From assembly GCA_030247675.1 (NCBI GenBank), contig JAOTRX010000004.1, positions 50,910-114,909 on the forward strand: a DNA stretch of 64,000 nt, read 5' to 3'. Made by a program: the position numbers and the translations under genes. Numbering within the stretch: position 1 is the stretch's first letter; the number at the start of each line of letters is the position of its first letter. This document shows positions 8,027-17,018 of this stretch, piece by piece. Under the pieces are notes generated by a model that was not told the origin of the DNA, did no database searches, and saw nothing but the letters and a program-made list of their open reading frames with translations. This DNA is from Desulforhopalus sp. Its GTDB lineage: Bacteria; Desulfobacterota; Desulfobulbia; Desulfobulbales; Desulfocapsaceae.

Positions 8027-9628
8027 TTAGAAGCCGGCGGCAAGCCCGTCCTTGCGGTGGTCCGAGCCGGCGATATAGCCTTCGGAGGTCCGCCAGATGA
8101 GCTGGGCGCCGCCGAAGGCATACCTGACTGCCTCGGCGGAGGTAAGCTTGTGGCCACGTTGCCGGAGGGCATCGCCCAGTATTGCGGCAAGGGCGGGTTC
8201 GAGGCCGATGCTGCCGTCGCCATTGACTATCCAGCGCGGCGCGTCGGAGGCGGCCTGGGGGTTCTGGCCGTAGTCGCAGATGCGGGTCACCATCTGCACA
8301 TGCCCCTGCGGCTGCATATGGCCGCCCATGACGCCAAAGGACATCAGTGGCCGGCCGCTGAGATCAGTGACAAAGCCTGGGATGATGGTCTGGTAGGGGC
8401 GTTTGCCCGGTCCGACGCAGTTGGGGTGGCCCGGTGTGCGCACAAAGCCATAGCCACGGTTCTGCAGGCTGATGCCCGTACCTGGCACTACCACTCCCGA
8501 GCCGAAGCCCATGTAGTTGGATTGGATGAGGCTGACCATCATGCCGCCGGCATCGGCGGTGCTGAGGTAGACCGTGCCGCCGTGGATGGGAATGCCATGG
8601 ACCGGGGTTCTCGCCTGGTCCATGCGAATGAGGGCGGCGCGGGACTGCAGATAGTTCCGGCCAAGCAAGGATTCAACCGGCACATCCATGCAGGCGGGGT
8701 CGCTGATGTAGCGGAAGGCGTCGGCGAAGGCCAGCTTCATCGCCTCGATCTGCAGGTGGACGCTGTCGGCCGAATCGACCGAGTAGCGCCGCAGATCACA
8801 TTCCCGGAGGATACCGAGGCAGAGAAGGGCCGCAAGCCCCTGGCCGTTTGGTGGAATCTCGTGCAGCCGGACCTGGTTGTAGTCAAGGCTTATTGGCGTA
8901 ACCCATTCGGCCCGGTGGCCGGCAAAATCTTCCAGGGTGTGCACGCCGCCCTGGGCCTGGAGGTGTGCCACCATTTTTCCGGCAAGCGGGCCGCGATAGA
9001 AACTCTCTCCCCGGCTGGCGGCGATTTCTTCTAAAGTCTGTGCCTGCCCGGCAAAGCGCCACCTGCTGCCGGCCCTGGGCGGCAGGCCATTGCCGGTAAA
9101 ATCGCGGTGGAGGTCAGGCGCATCAAGGGCTTCCATCTGCCGCGCCCAGCTTGCGGCGGTGATCGGTGTAACGAGGTGTCCCGTTTGGGCGTAGTGGATG
9201 GCCGGAGCGAAGAGGTCAGCAAAGGGCAGTAGGCCGAAGCGCTCGGACAGTGCCACCCATTGCGACACGGCCCCCGGGATAGTCACCGTATCGATGCCAC
9301 GTTCGGGCATGCTCTGCAGGCCGGGATATTTACCGGCAAAATACTCCGGTGTCCAGGCGGCGGGGGCGCGTCCGGAGGCGTTCAGGCCATGCAGGGCCTT
9401 GCCGTCCCAGAGGATGGCAAAGCCGTCCGAGCCGATCCCGTTCGAGGTTGGTTCGACAACCGTCAGGGTGATCGCCGCGGCGATGGCCGCATCCATCGCA
9501 TTGCCTCCCCGGCGCAGCATATCAAGCCCGGCTTCTACGGCCAGAGGATGGGAAGTAGCGACGACATTGTCAGCCAGAAGGGGCATACGCTGCGAGGCGT
9601 AGGGGAAATCAAAATTGAAGGGAATCAT
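8027..9628 (-). CDS. Gamma-glutamyltransferase family hydrolase, cytoplasmic (YwrD-like)
   Basis: A 533-residue Ntn-hydrolase of the gamma-glutamyltransferase family. The N-terminal family block is present (VATSHPLAVEAGLDMLRRGGNAMDAAIAAA). The predicted self-cleavage nucleophile is Thr in HGGTVYLSTADAGGMMVS (about two thirds along), followed by MGFGSG. No signal peptide is present, so unlike classical periplasmic GGT it should act in the cytoplasm, as YwrD-type members do. Family members hydrolyse or transfer gamma-glutamyl groups, or deacylate related substrates. The start overlaps the stop of the larA-like gene by 4 bp, and a TRAP uptake system lies downstream, suggesting a shared imported substrate. 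Confidence 0.88.
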   Translation of the reverse strand: MIPFNFDFPYASQRMPLLADNVVATSHPLAVEAGLDMLRRGGNAMDAAIAAAITLTVVEPTSNGIGSDGFAILWDGKALHGLNASGRAPAAWTPEYFAGKYPGLQSMPERGIDTVTIPGAVSQWVALSERFGLLPFADLFAPAIHYAQTGHLVTPITAASWARQMEALDAPDLHRDFTGNGLPPRAGSRWRFAGQAQTLEEIAASRGESFYRGPLAGKMVAHLQAQGGVHTLEDFAGHRAEWVTPISLDYNQVRLHEIPPNGQGLAALLCLGILRECDLRRYSVDSADSVHLQIEAMKLAFADAFRYISDPACMDVPVESLLGRNYLQSRAALIRMDQARTPVHGIPIHGGTVYLSTADAGGMMVSLIQSNYMGFGSGVVVPGTGISLQNRGYGFVRTPGHPNCVGPGKRPYQTIIPGFVTDLSGRPLMSFGVMGGHMQPQGHVQMVTRICDYGQNPQAASDAPRWIVNGDGSIGLEPALAAILGDALRQRGHKLTSAEAVRYAFGGAQLIWRTSEGYIAGSDHRKDGLAAGF

Positions 9629-10869
9629 GAGTTTCGCACCAGCAGGCTGGCATTGGTGATACAGGCGACGCTGGTAGTGTCGCCAAGCCCCTGGAGATGG
9701 GCGGCAACCTGCCGGTGATCCCAGGTTTCTACCCCGATGAGCCGGCAGATGGTGTCATCAAGGCCGGTTACCAGGCCGATACGAATTCGCTGCGTTTTGG
9801 TCATCATCGCCAGTGCTGTGCCGCCATTGCCTTCGTAATGGCCGGCAAGATGACTAAAGGCAGCGGCAAAACCGCCCATCTCGAACCAGGGGAGAAAGGT
9901 TGTCGAGCCGACCCCGTCCCGGCACCTGGCGTACAGGAGCAGGAGACCGCCGTCGCGAACGAACATCGCTGCGTTGTGGACCGCCTTATGGCTCTGGATG
10001 AAGTTGATATCCTTTGGAAAACCGCCGCAGGAGGCGACAACCAGATCAAATTGGGGCGAGCTGATTTCACAGGCCTTGCCGTGGATGGCGCAGGCCTGTG
10101 TAAAGAGTTCCCGGCCCCGGCCGGCCAGGAGATCGCACAGTCTGCCCTGATCGTCAAGGATGCCGTGGATGGCAAGGTGCGCCGGCAGGGTTTCTTCGAT
10201 TTCAAAGAGGTCCTCGGCGAGAGGATTGCCGTCCAGACGGCCGGGCTGACAGCCGCTGGCGATGTGCCCTGCCGCGCGGTCGAGAAACAGGGCATGGTTA
10301 GTATAGATTGCCTGGCGCTCGCCGCAACCGGGAAAGATCAGCTTGCGCCCGCCGCCGTATCCGGCAAAATAGTGATGGGAAACCGCCCCCATGGTGATGA
10401 TGGCGCTGGCCGCTGCCAGGTCCCGGCGGTGGCGGATCGGGGTGTTGCGTGTCGTCTTGCCCTGCTCCGTGAAGATATCAGGTTCCCGGCAGTCATGATG
10501 GATGAAGGTCAGCTCGTCGTACAGCTGGCCGTAGGCCTGCCGGCATTCTTCATCGCTTTGCCGGGCGTGGGTGCCGTAGGCGACAATGACCCGCAGCACC
10601 CCTGGCGCCATGCCATGCGCCTGCAGTTCGCCGATCAGGACCGGCAGGTATTCGGCATAGCCGCAAAGCCTGGTTTTATCGGCCACTACCAGCACCGGCC
10701 GGGACAGGTCGAGCGGATTTGCGGCAAGGGCATGTCGCAGCCGCGTCTGAAAAAGGGCGGGGGTGATGAGGGCTTTTTGCTCCTGTGTCCGCAGGATGGC
10801 GCTGTGGACCGGCAGGTGCAGTGAGCGTATCTCATCGCCGTAGGGAAGATCGAAGGTGCTGGTGGTCAT
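9625..10869 (-). CDS. LarA-family nickel-pincer racemase
   Basis: About 414 residues. LarA enzymes epimerise 2-hydroxyacids with the nickel-pincer nucleotide cofactor. Visible catalytic landmarks are His in AYGTHARQSDEE, the double His and the cofactor-attachment Lys in SHHYFAGYGGGRKLIFPG, and the later His in IYTNHALFLD. All are intact. ATG at 10869 is preferred over 10884 because GGAG sits 8 nt upstream of it. The cofactor genes larB, larC and larE are not in this window. Substrate is unknown. Co-occurrence with a gamma-glutamyl hydrolase and TAXI transporter makes a glutamate-like hydroxyacid (for example 2-hydroxyglutarate) a reasonable but untested guess. Confidence 0.88.
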   Translation of the reverse strand: MTTSTFDLPYGDEIRSLHLPVHSAILRTQEQKALITPALFQTRLRHALAANPLDLSRPVLVVADKTRLCGYAEYLPVLIGELQAHGMAPGVLRVIVAYGTHARQSDEECRQAYGQLYDELTFIHHDCREPDIFTEQGKTTRNTPIRHRRDLAAASAIITMGAVSHHYFAGYGGGRKLIFPGCGERQAIYTNHALFLDRAAGHIASGCQPGRLDGNPLAEDLFEIEETLPAHLAIHGILDDQGRLCDLLAGRGRELFTQACAIHGKACEISSPQFDLVVASCGGFPKDINFIQSHKAVHNAAMFVRDGGLLLLYARCRDGVGSTTFLPWFEMGGFAAAFSHLAGHYEGNGGTALAMMTKTQRIRIGLVTGLDDTICRLIGVETWDHRQVAAHLQGLGDTTSVACITNASLLVRNS

Positions 10870-10913
10870 CTTATTTTTCTCCATTGTCCTTTATCCGCAG
10901 TCGATCAAGATAC

Positions 10914-10960
10914 AAAAAAGGCCGGATTCATCTGCTAAGCACAAATGATCCGGCCTTTTA
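10914..10960 (-). terminator. Intrinsic terminator after the CxxC gene
   Basis: Stem AAGGCCGGAT / ATCCGGCCTT with a run of six T on the minus strand. It lies between the small zinc-ribbon gene and the larA-like gene and so isolates the larA-ggt-TRAP unit. The A-run on the other side could make it bidirectional. Confidence 0.88.
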
Positions 10961-10984
10961 AAATGGTGCGGTGTCGGCGCGAGC

Positions 10985-11200
10985 TCAGGCGGGTTCGTCA
11001 AAATCCAGTTTATAAAAATCAACGGCCTGCCTGGTGAGTTCGAGCGGGCTCTTCGACTGCAGGATGTATTCCGCACTGCAGTCGGTGCAGGTGATGGAGT
11101 CACCGACAGTGAAATAATACTCGATAGGGATGTTTTTCAGGCATACTTCACATTTGAAATACTTGATGTGCTTGTCTACGTGTTTGCTGATTTTCCCCAT
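10985..11200 (-). CDS. Small zinc-ribbon-like protein
   Basis: 71 residues with two CxxC pairs (FKCEVCLKNIP and ITCTDCSAEY) spaced about 22 residues apart, the layout of a small zinc ribbon. No membrane segment or signal peptide. It has its own terminator downstream and lies 187 bp downstream of uvrC on the same strand, so it may be read from the uvrC promoter. I do not recognise a named family. Metal binding is inferred from the cysteines only. Confidence 0.75.
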   Translation of the reverse strand: MGKISKHVDKHIKYFKCEVCLKNIPIEYYFTVGDSITCTDCSAEYILQSKSPLELTRQAVDFYKLDFDEPA

Positions 11201-11387
11201 AATCCCGCCCTTGATAATCTAAAGGTTCTTATCGCTTCACCTATACAGACATAGTATTGGTAATACTCATCTTTGATCAAGTCAATGAGAATCATGAAGA
11301 CAGGGCCGGCAGACAGTCGGCAAACCGCGGCAATTGCCGGGAAAATCCAGCCGGGACGACGGTGGATTTATGAAAGGTAGCAGTGGA

Positions 11388-13214
11388 TCAATTGCCGTCC
11401 CCGGTGATTTCCCGGCCGTGGAAGAAATTGAAGATCGTCGATGCCAGCTCCGGACCGATTCCTTTGACTTCCATGAGTTCCGGGGTAGTGGCTGCCTTGA
11501 GCCGTTTCAGGCTGCCCATGTGGCGAAGCAGTTCCTGCTTTTTGGTGGTGCCGATACCGGGGATCTGGTCGATGGCCGAGGCGAGGGTGGCCTTGCCTCG
11601 GAGTTTGCGGTGGAAGGTGATGCCGTAGCGGTGTGATTCGTCGCGGATACGCATCAGGAAAAGCAGGACTGGGTTGTGCGCCGGTAGGACAATCGGGTTC
11701 TTCCGGCCCGGCTTATAGAGTTTTTCCCCCTCTTCCTGCTTTTCCTTGGCGATCCCCAGCCAGTCGATGCTGTCAGTTATTCCCAATTCGCCTGCGACTG
11801 CAAGGGCCATGCCGAGCTGGCCCTTGCCGCCATCGACGAGGAAGAGGTCGGGAAGGTTTTCCTCCTCCATGCCGCGGCGTAATCGCCGTTCCAGAACCTC
11901 CTTCATCATCGCGTAATCGTTGGGGCCTTCGACGGTTTTTATCTTGTAATGGCGGAAATTCGCCTTGTCCGGTTCGCCCAGATGAAAAGCCACCAGCGAG
12001 CCTATTGCCTGCTTGCCGCTGATATTGGAGATATCAAGGCATTCGATGCTCAGCGGCGGACGGGCGAGATGGAGGGTCTTCTGCAAGCTCTCGCCGAGTT
12101 TGTCCCAGGATCGGCTCTTCTGTTCCTTTTCCTCGAAGGACTGCAGGGCATTGGCGGTGGCCATGGCGACCAGCTGCAGGGAATCGCCCCGCTGCGGGAT
12201 CTTCAAGGAAATGCGGCCACCAGCGCTGTCGCCGAGATGCTCGGTGAGCAGCTCAAGATCGGCCGGGGCAAAGGGCAGGAGAATTTCCCCCGGGATGAGG
12301 GCGTCGCTGTCGTAGAACTGGCTGAGGACCTGGGAAAGGATCGAGGCGTCGTCGCCGTAAGGGTCGGCGAGAAAGAAAGTCCGGCTGCCGTTGAGCAGGC
12401 CGTTTCTGATAAAGAGAATGGCGATTATCACCGCCGCGTCTTTTCTGGCAAAGCCGAAGACATCCTGGTCCTTGTTGTGGCTGGCGGCAATGACTTGTTT
12501 TTCCAGGGTGGTGGAGAGGGCGGCGATCTGGTCCCTGAGTTCTGCCGCCCTTTCGAAATCAAGTTCCTCGGCGGCGGCGGACATCTGCTGGGTAAGGGTC
12601 TGGGTCAGGTCGCGGTTGCGGCCTTCAAGGAGCATGATGATTTTGTTGACATGTTCCAGGTATAAAGAACGGTCGGCACCTCCAGCGCATGGCGCCAGAC
12701 ACCGGCCGATCTGCCGGTTGAGGCAGGGCCGTGGCCGGGGCTTCAACTCACTGCTCTTGCAGTTTCTCAGGGGAAACAGAGCGGCAATGAGGCGGAGCGT
12801 CGCCCACATGCTGCCGACCGAGGAAAAAGGCCCGAAGTAGCGGGCCTTGTCGCGGCTCTTGCGCCTGGCCATGAATACCCGTGGCCAGGTTTCCTGAACG
12901 GTTACCTTGATGTAGGGATAGTTTTTATCATCACGGAGGATGATGTTGTACTTCGGCTTGTGTTTCTTGATGAGGGAGGCCTCAAGGATCAGCGCCTCCT
13001 TTTCGGTATTGGTGATGATGGTATCGACCTTGCGGACATGGTGCAGCATGACGGCGGTTTTGCTGTGCGCGGCCCCCGAGTAATGGGCGTAGGAAGACAG
13101 CCGCTTGAACAGATCCTTGGCCTTGCCTACATAGAGCACGACGGACTTGCCGTCCTGCATCAGGTAGACGCCCGGGGAATGGGGTGCGGATGACAGGGTC
13201 GATTCTGGAAACAT
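11388..13214 (-). CDS. uvrC: UvrABC excinuclease subunit C
   Basis: About 608 residues, matching the family length (E. coli 610). It carries out both incisions in nucleotide excision repair. Domains in order: GIY-YIG nuclease (SPGVYLMQDGKSVVLYVGKAKDL), the UVR motif near residue 200-235 (MSAAAEELDFERAAELRDQI), the RNase H-like endonuclease (ECLDISNISG, LFLVDGGKGQL, HRYGITFHR), and C-terminal helix-hairpin-helix motifs (IDQIPGIGTTKKQELL; VKGIGPELAS). ATG at 13214 is preferred because MFPESTLSSAPHSPGVYLM is the usual N-terminus; a GTG at 13259 would add 15 residues. Transcription diverges from the riboswitch-bzaF unit. Confidence 0.97.
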   Translation of the reverse strand: MFPESTLSSAPHSPGVYLMQDGKSVVLYVGKAKDLFKRLSSYAHYSGAAHSKTAVMLHHVRKVDTIITNTEKEALILEASLIKKHKPKYNIILRDDKNYPYIKVTVQETWPRVFMARRKSRDKARYFGPFSSVGSMWATLRLIAALFPLRNCKSSELKPRPRPCLNRQIGRCLAPCAGGADRSLYLEHVNKIIMLLEGRNRDLTQTLTQQMSAAAEELDFERAAELRDQIAALSTTLEKQVIAASHNKDQDVFGFARKDAAVIIAILFIRNGLLNGSRTFFLADPYGDDASILSQVLSQFYDSDALIPGEILLPFAPADLELLTEHLGDSAGGRISLKIPQRGDSLQLVAMATANALQSFEEKEQKSRSWDKLGESLQKTLHLARPPLSIECLDISNISGKQAIGSLVAFHLGEPDKANFRHYKIKTVEGPNDYAMMKEVLERRLRRGMEEENLPDLFLVDGGKGQLGMALAVAGELGITDSIDWLGIAKEKQEEGEKLYKPGRKNPIVLPAHNPVLLFLMRIRDESHRYGITFHRKLRGKATLASAIDQIPGIGTTKKQELLRHMGSLKRLKAATTPELMEVKGIGPELASTIFNFFHGREITGDGN

Positions 13215-13319
13215 ATGGTGGTTGCCGGTAAAGGGATGAGGGTAGTGGCGATTTGCCACACACCATAGAACATCTTGCGGGGAACGTCATTAGTTCTGCC
13301 GGTGAAAAAATATCGGCGA

Positions 13320-13348
13320 TTTACTTTTGCATTCGCCTTTGCTATTAT
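13320..13348 (+). promoter_or_regulatory. Putative sigma-70-type promoter of bzaF
   Basis: Extended -10 TGCTATTAT (hexamer 13343-13348) with a -35-like TTTACT at 13320-13325, spacing 17. It ends about 23 bp before the riboswitch, as expected for a leader transcript. Confidence 0.5.
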
Positions 13349-13370
13349 CCCTGCCGAATACAATCATATC

Positions 13371-13545
13371 TTTCAGGTGTCGCTGCCCGCAGGGGTGGCG
13401 GTGAAAAGGGAATGCGGTGCAAATCCGCAACGCTGGGCCAGCGCTGTAAGCGGGGACGAAGACTGTGGAATGACCACTGTTCCGGATGTTTTGGGACGGG
13501 AAGGTACAGTCGGAGGGTGAGCCGCAAGTCAGAAGACCTGCCGGG
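13371..13545 (+). promoter_or_regulatory. Cobalamin (adenosylcobalamin-type) riboswitch
   Basis: The sequence shows the conserved aptamer core. GAAAAGGGAAT is followed by GGTGCAAATCCGCAAC, then GCTGTAAGCGGGGACGAA, CCACTG, GGGAAGG and GTGAGCCGCAAGTCAGAAGACCTGCC (in segments between 13401 and 13542). The closing P1 stem can be formed by CAGGT (13374-13378) with ACCTG (13536-13540). An intrinsic terminator follows 25 nt downstream, before the start codon, so control is probably by premature transcription termination when cobalamin is bound. The aptamer lies ahead of a ThiC-family gene, which identifies that gene as a cobamide lower-ligand gene rather than a thiamin gene. Confidence 0.95.
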
Positions 13546-13570
13546 GAGAAAACGACTTTCTTGTCCATAT

Positions 13571-13612
13571 AAGTCCGTGTCGCGGCGTCAGCCCGTGGCA
13601 CGGACTTTTTTA
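13571..13612 (+). terminator. Riboswitch-controlled intrinsic terminator
   Basis: Stem AAGTCCGTG (13571-13579) with CACGGACTT (13599-13607) followed by a T-run to 13611. It lies between the cobalamin aptamer and the bzaF ribosome-binding site and acts as the expression platform. Confidence 0.88.
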
Positions 13613-13651
13613 TTGCCCGCCCGACAGGAATAACCAGCATGGAGGAGTATG

Positions 13652-14989
13652 ATGAAGACCCAGCTTGAGTTGGCAAAGGAAGGAAGTGTTACACCGCTTA
13701 TGGCGGCGGTGGCAAAAGACGAAGGCTTTACCGCCGAGGAGATACGGCAGGGGGTGGCTGCCGGTCATATTGTTATCCCCTGTAATCCGGCAAGGCCCCT
13801 GCAGAAGGCCTGCGGTATCGGCAAGGGGCTGCGCACCAAGGTCAATGCCTCCATCGGCACCTCCTCGGATATCGCCAATGTCGCCATGGAGATCCGTAAG
13901 GCGCGGATTGCCGAACGGGAAGGGGCGGATACCCTGATGGAGCTGTCCACTGGCGGCGATCTCGACGCCATCCGCCGGGCGGTCCTTGAACATTGCTCAC
14001 TGCCGGTGGGCAATGTTCCCCTGTATCAAGCATTTGCCGAGGCGGGGAGGAAATTTCACAACCCCAACAAGCTCGATCCGGAATACCTCTTTGAGCTCAT
14101 CGAGCGCCAGCTGGCCGATGGCATGTCCTTTATGGCCATCCATTGTGGCATTAACCGCTTTTCCATCGAACGCCTGCGCAAGCAGGGTTTTCGTTATGGC
14201 GGGCTGGTGTCGAAGGGCGGCACCTTCATGGTCTCATGGATGGAGTACAACAACCGGGAAAATCCCCTGTACGACCAGTTTGACCGGGTCTGCAACCTGA
14301 TGAAGAAATATGATGCAGTCCTGTCGCTCGGCAATGGCATCCGTGCCGGGGCGATCCATGACAGCCACGACCGGGCGCAGATGGCCGAGATGATCATCAA
14401 CTGCGAACTGGCCGAAATCGGCCGGGAGATGGGCTGTCAAACTATGGTCGAGGGCCCAGGCCATGTGCCGCTTGACGAGATTGCCGGCAATATCATGCTG
14501 GAGAAACGGATGAGCGGCGGGGCGCCGTATTATGTCCTCGGACCTCTGCCCGCCGACTCCGGCGCCGGCTACGACCACATCACCGCCGCGGTTGGCGCCG
14601 CGCAGTCGGCGTGGCATGGGGCGGATCTCATCTGCTATATCACCCCGGCCGAGCATCTGGCCCTACCGAACGAGGACGACGTCCGGGAAGGGGTCCGGGC
14701 TACCCGCCTGGCCGCCCGGATCGGCGATATCGCCAAATATCCCGAACGGCGAGAGCTGGAGAAACAGGTGGCGCTTGCCCGCCGCGACAGTGATTTCGCC
14801 GAATATTTCCGGCTATCGATGTTTCCGGAGAAGATGCGTGAGGTGCGCGACAGCAGGCAGCCGGAAAATCAGGCGACCTGTACCATGTGCGGCGATTTCT
14901 GCGCCATGGAGCGGGGCTTTGCTCTTTTTAAGGATGATATCAGCGGCGATAAATGCCGCCACGGGCGGCAGGGCCAGCCGGAGGATTAA
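13652..14989 (+). CDS. bzaF: 5-hydroxybenzimidazole synthase BzaF (ThiC paralogue)
   Basis: A 445-residue radical-SAM enzyme of the ThiC superfamily. ThiC makes the thiamin pyrimidine from aminoimidazole ribotide. BzaF converts the same substrate to 5-hydroxybenzimidazole, the lower ligand of an anaerobic cobamide. Visible ThiC-family blocks are NASIGTSSD, ADTLMELSTGGDL, GTFMVSWMEYNNRENPLYDQF, SLGNGIRAGAIHDSHDRAQ, VEGPGHVPLDEI and YYVLGPLPADSGAGYDHITAAVGAA. The C-terminal cluster motif reads CTMCGDFC, i.e. CX2CX3C. The length is the short ThiC form. ATG 13652 has GGAGG 6 nt upstream; ATG 13649 is one codon earlier. Assignment rests mainly on the upstream cobalamin riboswitch, a known signature of bzaF in deltaproteobacteria. 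The alternative is an ordinary thiC. Confidence 0.85.
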   Translation: MKTQLELAKEGSVTPLMAAVAKDEGFTAEEIRQGVAAGHIVIPCNPARPLQKACGIGKGLRTKVNASIGTSSDIANVAMEIRKARIAEREGADTLMELSTGGDLDAIRRAVLEHCSLPVGNVPLYQAFAEAGRKFHNPNKLDPEYLFELIERQLADGMSFMAIHCGINRFSIERLRKQGFRYGGLVSKGGTFMVSWMEYNNRENPLYDQFDRVCNLMKKYDAVLSLGNGIRAGAIHDSHDRAQMAEMIINCELAEIGREMGCQTMVEGPGHVPLDEIAGNIMLEKRMSGGAPYYVLGPLPADSGAGYDHITAAVGAAQSAWHGADLICYITPAEHLALPNEDDVREGVRATRLAARIGDIAKYPERRELEKQVALARRDSDFAEYFRLSMFPEKMREVRDSRQPENQATCTMCGDFCAMERGFALFKDDISGDKCRHGRQGQPED

Positions 14990-15001
14990 TAGACTATCAG
15001 T

Positions 15002-16609
15002 TTAGCCAAGGGCCGCGGCGAAGAGCGTCCTCGTATATTCCTGCACGGGGGAGGTGAAAATCTCCTGTGCAGGACCCGCCTCGATGACCTTGCCGTGCTG
15101 CATGACCGCGACATGATCGGCCAGGGCCCGGACCACCCGCAGATCATGGGAGATGAACATATAGGTCATCGTATATTTTCGTTGCAATTCGAGCAAGAGA
15201 GCGATGATCTGGCCCTGGATGGTGACATCGAGGGCCGAGGTCGGCTCGTCAAGGATGAGGAGCTTGGGGCGGAGGATGATGGCCCTGGCGATGGCGATGC
15301 GCTGCCGTTGGCCGCCGGAAAACTCATGGGGATAACGAAAGGCCATCTCCTCCTCCAGGCCGACCTCGCGGAGGGTGTCGCTGACCAGCTGCAATCGTTC
15401 CTCCCTGCTTGCCTCCGGCATATGGATACGCAGGCCCTCTTCGACGATCTCCTGGACGGTAAAGCGTGGTGACAGCGAGGAAAACGGGTCCTGAAAGACG
15501 ATCTGGATATCGCTGCGCAGTGGCCGAAGGCGGCGGTTGGTCCACGGCTGAATGTCCTGGCCGTCAAAGATAATCGCTCCGGTGCTGTGGACCAGTTTGA
15601 GAATGGCCATACCGAGGGTGGTCTTGCCCGATCCTGATTCGCCGACGATGCCCCAGGTGCTGCCCCGGTGCATGGTAATGCTGACATCATCGACCGCCCG
15701 GATAAGGGTCTTCCGCCGCTTGAAGGGATGCACCCAGCCGCCGTACATGGTGAAGTGGCAGGAGAGTTTGGCCGTTGCCAGCAGCACCGGACCCGGCGGT
15801 GGGGCCTGGCGGGTGGTCTGTGGAATAGCGGCCATCAGCTTACGGGTATAGGGATGGGAAGGGGCGGAAAAGACCTTGGCCTTGTTGCCGCTTTCAACGA
15901 TCCTGCCATGTTGCATGATATACAGGGTGTCGGCATGGCGGTGGACTATTTCCAGATCATGGGTGATGAGCAGCACCGCCATGCCGTATTCTTCCTGGAT
16001 GTCTTTCATCAGGGCGAGGATCTGCGCCTGAATGGTGACATCCAGGGCGGTGGTCGGCTCGTCGGCGATGAGCAGGGAAGGATGGCAGGCCAGGGCCATG
16101 GCGATCATGACTCGCTGCCGCTGGCCGCCGGACAGCTGGTGCGGGTACGAGTGCATGCGCTCGGCCGGTTCGTCAATGCCGGTGCGGTCGAGGAGGCGAA
16201 TGGCCTCCTTTTCCGCGGTTTTTTTGTCCATGCGCAGATGGAGCATGAGGGGTTCGAGGAGCTGATTGCCGATGGTGTATACCGGGTTGAGCGAGGTCAT
16301 CGGCTCCTGAAAGATCATGGCGATTCTGTTGCCGCGGATCTTTCTGATCTCCTCCCGGGAAAGGGCCAGGAGATTGCGGTCTTCAAAGCGGATCTGCCCT
16401 TCCATGCGGATGTTGCTGCTGTCTTCGAGGAGGCGGAGGATGGAAAGGGCGGTTATCGATTTGCCCGAGCCGGATTCTCCGACCAGAGCGACGGTTTCAC
16501 CTGCCCGCAGATTGAGCGAGACATCAAAGAGCACCTGGTTTTGCACAGCTTTGTTGTCATCATTAAAGCTGTTGAACCAGAGATTGAGGCGGTCTATTGC
16601 AAGAAACAT
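15002..16609 (-). CDS. yejF: Tandem ABC transporter ATPase, oligopeptide/microcin C type
   Basis: A 535-residue protein with two complete ABC ATPase domains. The first has Walker A GESGSGKS, signature LSGGQRQR and Walker B LLIADEP. The second has Walker A GESGSGKT, signature FSGGQRQR and Walker B LLILDEP. This duplicated DppD-DppF arrangement is that of YejF, which powers dipeptide, oligopeptide or microcin C uptake. Each half carries the extra C-terminal oligopeptide-ABC segment ([15 protein letters not shown]). No permease or binding-protein genes flank it, so it must work with partners encoded elsewhere. It converges tail-to-tail with bzaF with only 12 bp between. Confidence 0.9.
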   Translation of the reverse strand: MFLAIDRLNLWFNSFNDDNKAVQNQVLFDVSLNLRAGETVALVGESGSGKSITALSILRLLEDSSNIRMEGQIRFEDRNLLALSREEIRKIRGNRIAMIFQEPMTSLNPVYTIGNQLLEPLMLHLRMDKKTAEKEAIRLLDRTGIDEPAERMHSYPHQLSGGQRQRVMIAMALACHPSLLIADEPTTALDVTIQAQILALMKDIQEEYGMAVLLITHDLEIVHRHADTLYIMQHGRIVESGNKAKVFSAPSHPYTRKLMAAIPQTTRQAPPPGPVLLATAKLSCHFTMYGGWVHPFKRRKTLIRAVDDVSITMHRGSTWGIVGESGSGKTTLGMAILKLVHSTGAIIFDGQDIQPWTNRRLRPLRSDIQIVFQDPFSSLSPRFTVQEIVEEGLRIHMPEASREERLQLVSDTLREVGLEEEMAFRYPHEFSGGQRQRIAIARAIILRPKLLILDEPTSALDVTIQGQIIALLLELQRKYTMTYMFISHDLRVVRALADHVAVMQHGKVIEAGPAQEIFTSPVQEYTRTLFAAALG

Positions 16610-16683
16610 GGCGATTGGCTCAGCTGAAAGGAAAGGGCGGACGCCACCTTACACCTCGGGGGAGAAGAAACGGCAGGGCTGCC

Positions 16684-16956
16684 TCAGTAACGGATTTCAA
16701 AGGTGGTGAAGACTTCATCCCCATCCACCTCGGTCACCTGCAGCCTGTCAACCCGTGCATACGGCGAGCCCTGGCGCAGCCACTGGAGCATGGCGGCAAC
16801 CTTATTGCTCGGTCCGCGGAGCATTGCCTCAACGGAGCCGTCCGGCAGGTTGCGGACCCAGCCGGTAAGCTGGAGGATGAAGGCCTGCCGGCAGGTATAA
16901 TCACGAAAACAGACACCTTGGACCAGGCCTTCAACAATAACATGGGTGGTTTGCAT
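16684..16956 (-). CDS. acyP: Acylphosphatase
   Basis: A 90-residue protein that hydrolyses acyl phosphates. The family signature is present: VEGLVQGVCFRDYT contains the phosphate-binding loop and catalytic Arg, and GWVRNLPDGSVEA holds the catalytic Asn. Length is typical. ATG at 16956 is chosen because GGGAG lies 8 nt upstream; a GTG three codons earlier overlaps that site. It lies 74 bp upstream of the ABC ATPase on the same strand and may be co-transcribed, though no functional link is evident. Confidence 0.93.
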   Translation of the reverse strand: MQTTHVIVEGLVQGVCFRDYTCRQAFILQLTGWVRNLPDGSVEAMLRGPSNKVAAMLQWLRQGSPYARVDRLQVTEVDGDEVFTTFEIRY

Positions 16957-17018
16957 GCCGAGCACTCCCGGGACAAAGGGACGATGCGGGGAATACCATT
17001 ACCCGCAGCTGTGGTTTA

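Noticed and set aside
9697..10824. Long open frame on the plus strand
   Set aside because: Antisense to the larA-like gene, with no family features; typical GC-rich shadow frame.
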